From Sulfurimonas sp. (lineage in GTDB: Bacteria > Campylobacterota > Campylobacteria > Campylobacterales > Sulfurimonadaceae): a stretch of DNA of 15,340 bases. Made by a program: the position numbers and the translations under genes. Shown here in pieces: positions 1-8,569 of this stretch (the stretch's first letter is position 1; the number at the start of each line of letters is the position of its first letter). The DNA is taken from assembly GCA_027858865.1 (NCBI GenBank), contig JAQIBW010000070.1, forward strand, positions 1 to 15,340, read 5' to 3'. The notes under the pieces are model-generated. The model was given only the letters and a program-made list of their open reading frames with translations. It searched no databases and was not told where the DNA came from.

Positions 1-980
1 GTATTATCATCTAAATATTCATCAACTAATAATGCTGATTTATTAGTTTTTTTCCAAAAACTCAAAAATTTCTCTAAAAATTTCTCTAAAAAATCTTTAA
101 TAGTTTTTAAAAGCCACTCTTGATACGCTTTATCCTGAGTAACTATAGAATGATGGATATAATTATTTACTAAGTTGGCTAAAAGTGCTCCAACATCAAA
201 ACCAAAAGGACCTACAAATGCAAACTCAGGATCAATAACATAAGTTTCATTATCATTAATCATAATTGAGCCAGTATGGAAGTCCCCATGTAAAAGAGCA
301 TCACTATGTGTCATAAACTTATATTTGAGTTCTAAAACTTTCTCTTTAAATTCTATATCAGCGAAAAGTTTTTTTGCTTCTAGATTATTTTTTACATTTT
401 CATTATCGTTAGTTACATGTTCCATAAAAGCAAAACTAAAAACTAAATCTTCTGTTAATTTACATAGTTCTGTATTGTTATTAAAATCATTTATTAATTC
501 TCTTTTTTCACTGCTGCTAAGAAATAGGGACGAAGTATAAAAAAGCATCGCTGCCATATAGGCTGATATATGTTCACTAAAGTTTTCATAAATAACTTTA
601 TCAATTAGACCTTTTCTCATAATAATATGATTGTCTAAATATTGCATAACAACTAAGCTCATATCTTCATTAGAATGGTATATAACAGGTATAAAGTTTG
701 GGAATATGCTGTAAAATTTTTGTAGTGCTCTTATCTCATAAGTCATACGTTCTCGGCTAAGAGCGAACTCTTCACCAACGCATCTAAGATAGGGAACAGC
801 TTGTTTAACAATAAGAGCTTTTTTTGAGTCAGTTGTGGAGCTTACAAGATAGACATAGTTTAGGTTACCATCTCCTATCTCTTGTGCTTTTAAATCATCA
901 CTACCGAAGTAGTTCATAACCTCATCAACACTCTTAAGATAAGAGATAATACTAGTTACATCTAACTCTCTATACTCCAT
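1..980 (-). CDS. mtnK: S-methyl-5-thioribose kinase, 3' end cut off by the window
   Basis: MtnK phosphorylates methylthioribose (from methylthioadenosine, a by-product of SAM-dependent polyamine and related reactions) to methylthioribose-1-phosphate in the cytoplasmic methionine salvage pathway. The reading frame is open from the ATG at 980-978 to the left edge (326 codons). The kinase fold shows the catalytic-loop HGDFHTGSI with H231 and D233, followed by IDPEFAFVGPFGFDVG with D250 and E252, the DxE metal-binding motif that replaces DFG in MTR kinases. The family is about 400 residues long, so roughly 70-80 C-terminal residues, including the expected twin arginine, lie outside. An in-frame ATG two codons upstream (986-984) is less likely because GGAG sits one base from it but seven bases from the ATG at 980. 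It follows metK by 15 bp and is probably co-transcribed. The residues encoded near position 90-60 contain a short FLEK duplication. Identification is strong. Confidence 0.93.
   Translation of the reverse strand, partial: MEYRELDVTSIISYLKSVDEVMNYFGSDDLKAQEIGDGNLNYVYLVSSTTDSKKALIVKQAVPYLRCVGEEFALSRERMTYEIRALQKFYSIFPNFIPVIYHSNEDMSLVVMQYLDNHIIMRKGLIDKVIYENFSEHISAYMAAMLFYTSSLFLSSSEKRELINDFNNNTELCKLTEDLVFSFAFMEHVTNDNENVKNNLEAKKLFADIEFKEKVLELKYKFMTHSDALLHGDFHTGSIMINDNETYVIDPEFAFVGPFGFDVGALLANLVNNYIHHSIVTQDKAYQEWLLKTIKDFLEKFLEKFLSFWKKTNKSALLVDEYLDDN
64..87. repeat. 12-bp perfect tandem duplication inside mtnK
   Basis: Two exact head-to-tail copies of AAAAATTTCTCT lie at 64-75 and 76-87, followed by five more matching A bases. 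Read on the minus strand they encode FLEKFLEKFL near residues 300-305 of MtnK. The unit is a multiple of three, so the frame is kept. This looks like simple slippage in A/T-rich DNA. Confidence 0.85.
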
Positions 981-995
981 TATCATACTCCAAGA

Positions 996-2195
996 TTATT
1001 TTAGTTTATTAAATATATCCATAGCATCTAGTTTTTCCCAAGGATAATCACTTTGACCTACTTGACCGCGAGCTGCAACGTCCGCATAAAGGAAAGTCTC
1101 AGCACTTGGCTTATCTAATCCAAACTTCTTTGTAATCCAGTTTGGAGTCAGTGAAAAGTTTTCACTTACAAAAGTTGAAAGTTTATCATCATCAAGACCA
1201 TCGCAAACTGTTCCATAAGTATCTACAGAAACAGAAGTAGGTTTTGCTACACCGATTGCATAAGATAGTTGAACTGAACACTTTTTTGCAAAACCTGCAG
1301 CAACGATATGTTTTGCTACCCAACGAGCTGCATATAAACCACTTCTATCTACTTTTGTATAGTCTTTACTTGACTGTGCTCCACCACCGATAGGAGCATA
1401 ACCACCGAAACTGTCAACGATTAGTTTTCTACCAGTCAGACCTGAATCATGCAGTGGAGAGTGACTTACATATCTACCAGTCGGGTTTAAGTGAATAATA
1501 GTTTTTTTAGGATCATAAAGATCAGTTGGTAATCCAGCATCATCTATTAAACCTTGAAGCAGTTCTCTTACTTCTGTGATATCCATATCTTCATTTGAAG
1601 GAGCAGAAACTACTATAGTATGTATTGAGATAGGATTACAGTTTTCAAAGTTTTCTTTGTTTCCATAATCAAGTGTAACCTGTGTCTTAATATCGACTCC
1701 AAGTTTGTGATTGTGTTTAAGCGCATAGTGGTAAACTTTATCGCTTAAAACTCTTGCATAAGTGATAGCAGCTGGCATATAGTCAGCTGTTTCATTAGAA
1801 GCATATCCAAACATGATTCCCTGATCACCAGCACCAGTCTCACCATCTTCTTGATCAACGCCCTGATTGATATCTGGTGATTGTTGATTTAAAAGTACTT
1901 GAACTTTTACGTCTTCTGGGTATAAACATTGCTCTTTTGTAAAAGCACTTTTTCCATCATAACCGATGCCAATAAGAGCATCTTTAACAATTGTCTCATA
2001 CTCAGCATCTGTTAGGTTAGCATTAGATGTAACCTCTCCACCAATGATTACATGCTTACCTGCTACAAAAACTTCACTCGCAACTCTACTTTTAGAATCT
2101 GCAATTATCAGTTTATCAACTATACTATCTGCTATTATATCTGCACACTTATCTGGGTGTCCAGGGGCTACTACTTCACTTGTAAATAAATACAT
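996..2195 (-). CDS. metK: S-adenosylmethionine synthase (methionine adenosyltransferase)
   Basis: MetK condenses ATP and methionine into S-adenosylmethionine, releasing phosphate and pyrophosphate, in the cytoplasm. The open frame extends to 2258, but the start at 2195 is preferred: AAGGA lies six bases upstream, and the protein then begins MYLFTSEVVAPGHPDK, the standard MetK N-terminus, with H13 and D15 in the GHPDK motif. The product is 399 residues, normal for the family (about 384-400). Signature one is GAGDQG at 121-126. Signature two at about 270-285 reads GGGAQSSKDYTKVDRS, whereas most family members have GGGAFS-KDPTKVDRS, so Phe and Pro are replaced by Gln and Tyr. The C-terminus has the expected YPWEKLD. 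It lies 75 bp after lsrK and 15 bp before mtnK in the same direction. No SAM riboswitch is apparent in the 75-bp leader. Confidence 0.96.
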   Translation of the reverse strand: MYLFTSEVVAPGHPDKCADIIADSIVDKLIIADSKSRVASEVFVAGKHVIIGGEVTSNANLTDAEYETIVKDALIGIGYDGKSAFTKEQCLYPEDVKVQVLLNQQSPDINQGVDQEDGETGAGDQGIMFGYASNETADYMPAAITYARVLSDKVYHYALKHNHKLGVDIKTQVTLDYGNKENFENCNPISIHTIVVSAPSNEDMDITEVRELLQGLIDDAGLPTDLYDPKKTIIHLNPTGRYVSHSPLHDSGLTGRKLIVDSFGGYAPIGGGAQSSKDYTKVDRSGLYAARWVAKHIVAAGFAKKCSVQLSYAIGVAKPTSVSVDTYGTVCDGLDDDKLSTFVSENFSLTPNWITKKFGLDKPSAETFLYADVAARGQVGQSDYPWEKLDAMDIFNKLK

Positions 2196-2270
2196 CTGTT
2201 TCCTTGAATTATTATCAGTTAAAAAGGATGTCTCCCTAAAAACTAGTTTGAAAAACAACTTTAATCTAGG

Positions 2271-3833
2271 TTATAAACCTGGTGCTTTCCACATTGAGGT
2301 TGTGATATTATCATCTACTAACTTTAGTTGTGCTTCATAAGCTTTTTCGAACTTTACTTTAAGCTCATTATATATCTTTTTGTTACTCATATTCGGCTGA
2401 TACAGTTTATCCCACACAACCAGTTTTTTCGCTGCACCTGCTATTGAGTCGTATATACCAGCACCTACACCTGCTGCCATCGCTGCACCAAGTGCTGTGG
2501 CTTCTGTAACTTTAGGAATACGAATTTTACATCCTGTTACATCTGCTAATATTTGAGACCATAAAGCACCTCTACTAGCTCCACCTGCGAAAACAATAGT
2601 ATCTATTTCTAAGTTTGTAAACTCTTTGATTTTATCCAAATTTATACTTGAAACTATCGCTGCATTTTCTTGTAGACTTCTAAACATAGATGCACGATTG
2701 CAAACTTCTGGGTCTATGCTAAGATTTAAAAAACTTGGACTTGCGTGGTACCATTTTCCATACTTCATAGAGTCTGAAAAAATCGGTATGATTCCATGTG
2801 AACCAACAGGTACACTTTTAGCTTTTTGTTCTAAAATCTCATAAGCATCTACGCCCTGCTCTTTTGCCTGAAGTTTTTCCATCTCACAAAATGCATCTCT
2901 AAACCAACGCATAACTAAACCACTAAAAAAAGTTATGCCTTCTGCTTGGGATTGATTTGCGATTACATGAGGATTTACTCTTATACTCATATCTTTTGGA
3001 GGTTCTGTATCACTTGAAATGTTTACAACTTGTTGCCAAAATGAACCACCAAGAATTGCTACGTCACCTATTTCAACTACGCCGAGTCCTGCAGACCCGA
3101 GTTGAACATCACCACCACCCATTACTACTTTAGTGCTAGTTGATAGCCCAGTTTCAATAGATGCTGATGTTGTAACATTTCCAATAGGAGTTCCAACTTC
3201 TACACAAGGAACAAATATATCATCTTTTAAACCAACTTTTTTAGCCATACTTGGCATCCAGTCACGAGACTCTAAAGAGAAGATTCCTGTAGTTCCCCCG
3301 TTACTTGGGTCAGTCGCAATCACTCCGCTGAGTTTAGCTAAAATCCAATCACCAATCATAGATATTTTTGCAACTTTCGTGTAAACTTCAGGTCTATTAT
3401 TTTTTAACCACATAATTCTTGGAAGCGCGCCAAGTGCAAATGTCTGTCCAGATGCTTGATAAAACTCTTCTTCGATACCATCAAAATTCTCTTTAAGATA
3501 TTTTACCTCTTTGTCAGCTCTTGCATCTACATTTGCTACTGCCCAAAGCTCCTGTCCATTTTCATCATAAACAACTATACCTTCACGCATACTTGTCGCA
3601 CTAAGAGCGATGATGTCTTCGCCACTTAGCTTTGCATCTAAGAGAGCTTTTTTTATACATCCGACTGCGAGTTCCCAGTTAGCCGTAAAATCAAAACTCA
3701 TAGAGTTAGGAATTCCATCCTCTGCTAAGTGTGTCCACTCTTCTTGCGCTACAGAGATTTGATTTCCAAGTGTATCAAAGATTACCGCTCGAATACTTCC
3801 AGTTCCAGCATCTATAGCCATTAAATAGCTCAT
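2271..3833 (-). CDS. lsrK: Autoinducer-2 (DPD) kinase, FGGY family
   Basis: LsrK phosphorylates linear DPD, the open form of the quorum signal AI-2, to phospho-AI-2 using ATP in the cytoplasm. The 520-residue product matches the family length (about 530 in E. coli). The N-terminal phosphate loop is DAGTGSIRAVIFD (residues 8-20), SMREGIVVYD lies at 81-90, VNARAD-like VDARAD at 102-107, the candidate catalytic Asp242 sits in GGGDVQLG (239-246), and FAGGASRGALWSQILADV (415-432) is the C-terminal FGGY signature. From memory of the E. coli protein, similarity extends to the very end, TTSMWKAPGL, which favours LsrK over xylulose or glycerol kinases. It starts 4 bp after the LsrG-like gene and is followed by metK. 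No lsrACDB transporter or lsrR is in the window, so whether AI-2 is imported or is made internally cannot be seen. Substrate is inferred from family similarity. Confidence 0.88.
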   Translation of the reverse strand: MSYLMAIDAGTGSIRAVIFDTLGNQISVAQEEWTHLAEDGIPNSMSFDFTANWELAVGCIKKALLDAKLSGEDIIALSATSMREGIVVYDENGQELWAVANVDARADKEVKYLKENFDGIEEEFYQASGQTFALGALPRIMWLKNNRPEVYTKVAKISMIGDWILAKLSGVIATDPSNGGTTGIFSLESRDWMPSMAKKVGLKDDIFVPCVEVGTPIGNVTTSASIETGLSTSTKVVMGGGDVQLGSAGLGVVEIGDVAILGGSFWQQVVNISSDTEPPKDMSIRVNPHVIANQSQAEGITFFSGLVMRWFRDAFCEMEKLQAKEQGVDAYEILEQKAKSVPVGSHGIIPIFSDSMKYGKWYHASPSFLNLSIDPEVCNRASMFRSLQENAAIVSSINLDKIKEFTNLEIDTIVFAGGASRGALWSQILADVTGCKIRIPKVTEATALGAAMAAGVGAGIYDSIAGAAKKLVVWDKLYQPNMSNKKIYNELKVKFEKAYEAQLKLVDDNITTSMWKAPGL

Positions 3834-3837
3834 AGTT

Positions 3838-4125
3838 TTAACCTAAAATTTCTAGTTCATCACTATATTTTTTCTCACAAAACGGCTCATAGCTTGATTT
3901 GTAAATTGCGTAATGCTCAGATGCTTTGTGACCGTCAAGAGCTACTTCATCTCTCCAAGTCTCAACTGCCATAAATTTTCTAGGATTATTTTCATATTGG
4001 TAAATATCATATAAAAGACATCCGTCTTCTGCTTTACTTAAGTCAACCATTGCAGTTAAAAGCTCTTTCATCTTTGCCTCATCACCCTCTTTTGCTATAA
4101 ACGTTACTCTTTTTGTAATTGTCAT
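3838..4125 (-). CDS. Small antibiotic-biosynthesis-monooxygenase fold protein, LsrG-like
   Basis: A 95-residue single-domain protein of the ABM (dimeric ferredoxin-like) superfamily. The visible family features are an N-terminal beta strand (TITKRVTFIAKEG), GCLLYDIYQ around residue 37, FMAVETWRDEVAL around 51-63, and the conserved helix GHKASEHY at about 65-72. E. coli LsrG is 96 residues and shares this fold and an equivalent His-Lys helix. LsrG isomerises phospho-AI-2 in the step after LsrK. Other ABM proteins are quinol monooxygenases of the YgiN type, and the sequence alone does not separate these. The position as first gene of the cluster, 4 bp before lsrK, makes the LsrG role the best guess. 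The start ATG has AAGGA seven bases upstream. The gene symbol is left empty because function rests on context. Confidence 0.72.
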   Translation of the reverse strand: MTITKRVTFIAKEGDEAKMKELLTAMVDLSKAEDGCLLYDIYQYENNPRKFMAVETWRDEVALDGHKASEHYAIYKSSYEPFCEKKYSDELEILG

Positions 4126-4164
4126 AATTTATTCCTTAGTTTTGTATAATATTTAATCTCGCAG

Positions 4165-4170
4165 ATTATA
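4165..4170 (-). promoter_or_regulatory. Probable -10 box for the lsrG-lsrK-metK-mtnK cluster
   Basis: On the minus strand the sequence TATAAT occurs here inside TTGATATAATCTGC. It lies about 40 bp before the lsrG-like start codon, leaving room for a leader of roughly 30 nt and the AAGGA ribosome site. No good -35 box is seen, which is common for sigma-70 promoters in Campylobacterota. The box lies in one copy of an 8-bp direct repeat AGATTATA (4163-4170 and 4187-4194). Confidence 0.5.
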
Positions 4171-4190
4171 TCAAATTAATTGAAATAGAT

Positions 4191-4196
4191 TATAAT
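4191..4196 (+). promoter_or_regulatory. Probable -10 box for glnD-glmS
   Basis: A consensus TATAAT preceded by A/T-rich DNA sits 25 bp before the glnD TTG start, giving an expected transcript start near 4203 and a short leader with the AGGA ribosome site at 4211-4214. It overlaps the second AGATTATA repeat (4187-4194). Its -35 zone falls on the minus-strand -10 box, so the two divergent promoters probably compete for polymerase. Confidence 0.5.
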
Positions 4197-4221
4197 AGTA
4201 AAAACACTTCAGGACTTTAGT

Positions 4222-6732
4222 TTGAACATACTTTCCAAGATAGAAGATATTATAGAAAAAAACGGCTCAGATTTTGAACTGTCTAAACTTTTCAAAGCCT
4301 ATATTAACGATTATAAGACCTCTTTACCAGAACTATTTGAAAGCTCACAAGGTAAAGATTTTTTAGTTAAACATACAAAAAAACTAGATTCCATCATATC
4401 TTTAATGTACAAAACTGTTCTTCGACGAGTATTTGGCAACTACTTGCCTATGAGAAGTTCAATCCCGGTAGCCATTGTCGCACTTGGAAGTTATGGACGA
4501 GAGCAGTTATGTGTTCACAGTGACATTGACCTTCTCATAGTTTATGAAGAGGTTGATGGTTTTAACACTCAGCTCATCATAGAAAAACTTTTCTATCTAG
4601 CTCTGGATGCCGGGCTTAAACTTGGTCATAGAGTTCATGAGACAACAGACCTCTTCAGAGCTGCAGATGAAGATATAACTATACGAACTTCACTTATGGA
4701 GTCACGTTTTGTTACCGGTTCTTCATTCACTTGGCATACAACACAAAAAGAACTAAATAAAATCAGACTTTACAATCAAAAAGAGTTCATTCTTGCCAAA
4801 ATAGATGAAGCGCAGATAAGAAGAAAAAAATATTCTACTTCGATGCAACCAAATATAAAAGAGAGTGTTGGAGGATTAAGAGATACTCAACTTCTTCTTT
4901 GGATAGCACAGACTATCTATGGAGTTAATACATTAAGAGATTTAAGTCAAAATGTTTTCTCAGATGAAGAGTATAGAGAGTTTAGAATAGCCTTAGAGCT
5001 TCTTTTTCGTGTGAGAAGTGCTTTGCATCTCATCACTAACAAACAAGAAGATAGACTTATTTTAGATTATATGCCACAAGTTGCACAGATGCTAGGCTTT
5101 AAAAATGAGCAGAAGATGCTAACAAAAGTTTTACAAGCACAGTGGCGTATTAGTAACTTTACTCAAATATTTGTGAAAAAAATGCTAAGACCTTATATCT
5201 CGGATATGAACTATTTTAAAGAGCTTAGAAAAAACCGACTAAGTCGTGGCATCTATCTTTTAGATGATAGACTCTTTGCATCTTACAATCTTCAAATACA
5301 AGCTATTAACTCTCTTTTAAAACTACTTGTATCTTTGCCTGATAAGTTTTACCATTTTGATGCAGGGTTTTTAAACCAAATGACATATGCAAAAATACCG
5401 CATCCTATCACTAAAGAAACATACAACTTACTAAAAGAACTTCTAAAAAAAGAGCATATTTACAGTTTTTTAAAGCTATTTTACGATGCAGGAATCCTAC
5501 ACCAACTCTTCTCAAACTTTAGAAAAGTCCTACACCTTCCACAATTTGACGGATATCATCACTATCCTGTAGACTTTCACTCTATAAAATGTGTTGAAGC
5601 ACTTGAAAATATCAAAGAGTCTTATATACAAGATCTTTATGATGAACTAAGTGCAGATGAAAAACTTTTACTAAAAATAGTTGTACTTTTTCACGATACA
5701 GGAAAAGGCCGCAAGCAAGACCACTGCGAAGTTGGAGCAAAACTTATAGTTCCTTTTGCTACAAAACTGAATCTAAATGAAGAACTTATTGAGAGATCAG
5801 TTACCCTCATCAGAAACCATATACTTATGAGTAATGTAGCTTTTAAAGAGAATATCCATAATGAAAAAACTCTTTATAAGTTTATGTCTAACATAAAAGA
5901 CACTAAGAACTTAAAACTACTATACATCCTTACTTATGCAGACATTAATGGTGTGGGAGGCAATACCTACAATGCATTTAGCTCTAAACTTCTTCATGAT
6001 TTATACAGTAGCGCTTTAGAAATTTCAGAAAATAGTGACAGAATCACGGATGCTTCTAAAAGAGTCACAATAGAAAAACGTGTTAAAAACTCTGATGCTT
6101 TTAAAGAATTACCAAAACTTCTTCAAACAAAGCTACTCCGTGTAGAATCAAATCTATTCTTTTTCAAGCACACTCCGCAAGATATTGTAAAGATTGCTAA
6201 AAAGGCAAAAGAGACAAAAGAGTATGATTTTCATGTAAACGCAAAGACTTCTTTGAGCATAGAAATATACAGAAAAGTTCCACTAAATGTTGGTTATCTT
6301 TTAGCATCACTAAGTCACTTGGATGTTGCGTCTATGGAGATATTTACACTCTTTGACGGAATCAAATATTTCAAAATAGAATTTATAAAAAACGTAGATG
6401 GAAATGAACTTATTGAAGTTGAGAAAATAGTCAAAAATGCTTTTGATATGAGTAGACATATTGGGATGAAAAAAGTAAGTATTGCTAAAAAAGAGATTCT
6501 CATCGATTGTGAACATTCGTTAACACATGCAGAATTAAACATAAATACAAAAAACCAAATTGGACTTTTAGCTTATATTATGGATTGTTTTGAAGAACTT
6601 GGTATTAATATTATAACTGCGAAGATTCACTCTACTAAGCATAAAGTACGCGATAGCTTCTTAATGGAAAAACAAAACGATATATGCAATAATGTCGAAA
6701 AAATTTATGAACTATTAACAAAAGGCAACTGA
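4222..6732 (+). CDS. glnD: Bifunctional PII uridylyltransferase/uridylyl-removing enzyme
   Basis: GlnD senses glutamine and adds or removes UMP on the PII signalling protein, setting glutamine synthetase activity and nitrogen gene expression in the cytoplasm. The 836-residue product shows the full domain order, slightly shorter than E. coli (890). The nucleotidyltransferase domain has GSYGREQ (G89, S90) and SDIDLL with D101 and D103. It is followed by the helical GlnD/GlnE-type linker, an HD phosphohydrolase domain with H491-D492 in LFHDTGKGR, and two C-terminal ACT domains, about 675-745 and 768-830, the second with NQIGLLAYI. All catalytic motifs appear intact, so both activities are expected. 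The start is TTG at 4222, supported by AGGA seven bases upstream and no better ATG nearby. It is separated by 1 bp from glmS, implying translational coupling. It diverges from the lsrG-like gene. Confidence 0.95.
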   Translation: MNILSKIEDIIEKNGSDFELSKLFKAYINDYKTSLPELFESSQGKDFLVKHTKKLDSIISLMYKTVLRRVFGNYLPMRSSIPVAIVALGSYGREQLCVHSDIDLLIVYEEVDGFNTQLIIEKLFYLALDAGLKLGHRVHETTDLFRAADEDITIRTSLMESRFVTGSSFTWHTTQKELNKIRLYNQKEFILAKIDEAQIRRKKYSTSMQPNIKESVGGLRDTQLLLWIAQTIYGVNTLRDLSQNVFSDEEYREFRIALELLFRVRSALHLITNKQEDRLILDYMPQVAQMLGFKNEQKMLTKVLQAQWRISNFTQIFVKKMLRPYISDMNYFKELRKNRLSRGIYLLDDRLFASYNLQIQAINSLLKLLVSLPDKFYHFDAGFLNQMTYAKIPHPITKETYNLLKELLKKEHIYSFLKLFYDAGILHQLFSNFRKVLHLPQFDGYHHYPVDFHSIKCVEALENIKESYIQDLYDELSADEKLLLKIVVLFHDTGKGRKQDHCEVGAKLIVPFATKLNLNEELIERSVTLIRNHILMSNVAFKENIHNEKTLYKFMSNIKDTKNLKLLYILTYADINGVGGNTYNAFSSKLLHDLYSSALEISENSDRITDASKRVTIEKRVKNSDAFKELPKLLQTKLLRVESNLFFFKHTPQDIVKIAKKAKETKEYDFHVNAKTSLSIEIYRKVPLNVGYLLASLSHLDVASMEIFTLFDGIKYFKIEFIKNVDGNELIEVEKIVKNAFDMSRHIGMKKVSIAKKEILIDCEHSLTHAELNINTKNQIGLLAYIMDCFEELGINIITAKIHSTKHKVRDSFLMEKQNDICNNVEKIYELLTKGN

Positions 6733-6733
6733 T

Positions 6734-8548
6734 ATGTGTGGAATTGTTGGATATCTAGGCGAAAAAAATACTAAAGAAATTTTACTTGATGGGCTTAAAG
6801 AACTAGAATATAGAGGTTATGACTCAGCAGGTATAGCAGTTTTGCAAAATGGTCAATTTTCAAACTATAAAGCTATTGGGAAGCTTATAAATCTTGAAGA
6901 AAAAACTAAAGATTTTATAACTACTGGATTTGCCGTAGGTATAGGTCATACACGTTGGGCTACACATGGAAAACCAACAGAGCTTAATGCGCATCCTCAC
7001 TTAGGTGAGAGTTCTTATGTTGTTCATAATGGAATAATAGAAAACTATGTTACGCTAAAAAAAGAGCTCATAGCTGATGGAGTTAAATTTCTTAGTCAAA
7101 CAGATACTGAAGTAATCGTTCATCAGTTTGAAAAAAACTTAAAAAACCATACAAGTGCTTTTGAAGCTTTTTCAAAAACAATACAAGAGCTAGAGGGAGC
7201 TTACGCTGTTCTGCTAACTACAAAGTCCCAACCTGAGACTATCTTCTTTGCAAAACACGGTTCACCTATGCTTGTAGGTATCAATGCTGAAGATGAAAAG
7301 TTTTTTGCTTCTTCAGATACTCCACTAATCGGTCATGCAACTGAGGTAAATTATTTTGAAGATGGTGATTACGGCTTTGTAAGTTCTAAAGAAATCGCTA
7401 TATTTGATAAAGACGCAAAGAAGAAAAAGCCTATTTTTACAAAACTTTCTCAAAATAAACTCTCAGCTCAAAAAGATGGCTACCGCTTTTTTATGGAAAA
7501 AGAGATTTATGAACAAAGTGATGTCATCGCAGATACTATGATGGGAAGACTTAGTGATGAAGAGATAGTGTTTGATGAGTTTGATAAAAGTCTATTTGAT
7601 GGAATAAATGAGATTAAACTTTGTGCTTGTGGAACTTCTTATCACTCAGCTCTTAGTGCTTCTTATCTTTTTGAAAGATATTCAAAAATCAGAACTTCAG
7701 TAGAGATAGCTAGTGAATTTAGATATAGAGAACCCATAATGAGCAAAGACACTTTGTTCATAGTTATTTCACAAAGTGGAGAGACTGCTGACACTCTAGA
7801 GACACTAAAAATGGCAAAAAAAGCAGGGTTAAGAACCTTGGTTATTTGTAATGTAGATAATTCATCTATGGTCAGACTAGCAGATGCAACAATTCTGACA
7901 CGTGCCGGAATAGAAAAAGGTGTAGCATCTACAAAAGCTTTTGCAACTCAGGTTACAATCTTTTGGATGCTGAGTCTTTATATCGCAAAAATGCGCGACT
8001 CACTAAAAGAAAAAGAAATTATTAGACAGATTTCACTTCTTCGCGAAGTTCCCACAGCGGCAAAAGTAAGAGATGAGATGCATGAGAGATTGAAAAGACT
8101 CTCAAAGAGATATCTTCATGGTCATGGTTTCTTTTTCATCGGTAGAGATATCTTTTATCCTCTAGCACTAGAAGGAGCTTTAAAGTTAAAAGAGATTTCT
8201 TACCTACATGCTGAAGGCTATCCAAGTGGAGAGATGAAGCATGGACCAATCGCTCTAGCAGATCCGGAACTATTTACAATTGCCCTGCTTCCTGAGCACT
8301 TACACTATGAAAAATCTAAAAGCAATGTAGAAGAGTTAAGTGCAAGAGATTCTACTATCTGTGCTATAAGTCCACTAGAATTTGACAAGGCTGATGACTT
8401 TATTCGTATTTCTAAATGTAAAGATTATATGTTAGAGTTTTTTGAGATGATGGTTGTTGTTCAGCTACTTTCTTTAGAGATTTCAGTTAGACTTGGGAAT
8501 GATGTTGACATGCCAAGAAATTTAGCAAAAAGTGTAACTGTTGAATAA
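6734..8548 (+). CDS. glmS: Glutamine--fructose-6-phosphate aminotransferase (isomerising)
   Basis: GlmS makes glucosamine-6-phosphate from fructose-6-phosphate and glutamine, the entry step to UDP-GlcNAc for peptidoglycan and lipopolysaccharide. The 604-residue length is normal (609 in E. coli). The protein starts MCGIVGYLG, so removal of Met leaves the N-terminal Cys nucleophile of a class II glutamine amidotransferase. HTRWATHG follows at 72-79. Two SIS sugar-isomerase domains cover about 285-425 and 455-600, with CGTSYHSA (C299), SQSGETADT, and KEISYLHAEGYPSGEMKHGP. The C-terminus DMPRNLAKSVTVE is the conserved end that closes the active site. The start codon lies one base after the glnD stop, with an AAAGG ribosome site inside glnD. 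There is no room for a glmS ribozyme, so control by GlcN6P of that type is excluded here. Confidence 0.97.
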   Translation: MCGIVGYLGEKNTKEILLDGLKELEYRGYDSAGIAVLQNGQFSNYKAIGKLINLEEKTKDFITTGFAVGIGHTRWATHGKPTELNAHPHLGESSYVVHNGIIENYVTLKKELIADGVKFLSQTDTEVIVHQFEKNLKNHTSAFEAFSKTIQELEGAYAVLLTTKSQPETIFFAKHGSPMLVGINAEDEKFFASSDTPLIGHATEVNYFEDGDYGFVSSKEIAIFDKDAKKKKPIFTKLSQNKLSAQKDGYRFFMEKEIYEQSDVIADTMMGRLSDEEIVFDEFDKSLFDGINEIKLCACGTSYHSALSASYLFERYSKIRTSVEIASEFRYREPIMSKDTLFIVISQSGETADTLETLKMAKKAGLRTLVICNVDNSSMVRLADATILTRAGIEKGVASTKAFATQVTIFWMLSLYIAKMRDSLKEKEIIRQISLLREVPTAAKVRDEMHERLKRLSKRYLHGHGFFFIGRDIFYPLALEGALKLKEISYLHAEGYPSGEMKHGPIALADPELFTIALLPEHLHYEKSKSNVEELSARDSTICAISPLEFDKADDFIRISKCKDYMLEFFEMMVVVQLLSLEISVRLGNDVDMPRNLAKSVTVE

Positions 8549-8569
8549 AAAGTAAAAACGAAATTTAAC

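Noticed and set aside
2240..2249. Perfect palindrome AAACTAGTTT between lsrK and metK
   Set aside because: Ten A/T-rich bases are expected often by chance, and no T-run or promoter relation supports a function.
2196..2258. A 21-residue N-terminal extension of MetK from the ATG at 2258
   Set aside because: The extension has no MetK similarity and no good ribosome site, while the ATG at 2195 has AAGGA and starts the standard MetK sequence.
1966..2340. A plus-strand open frame of 124 codons across the metK start and lsrK end
   Set aside because: It is antisense to MetK and LsrK coding sequence and has a composition expected from the reverse strand of real genes.
6700..6734. A glmS ribozyme
   Set aside because: glmS starts one base after glnD, so no leader exists to hold it.
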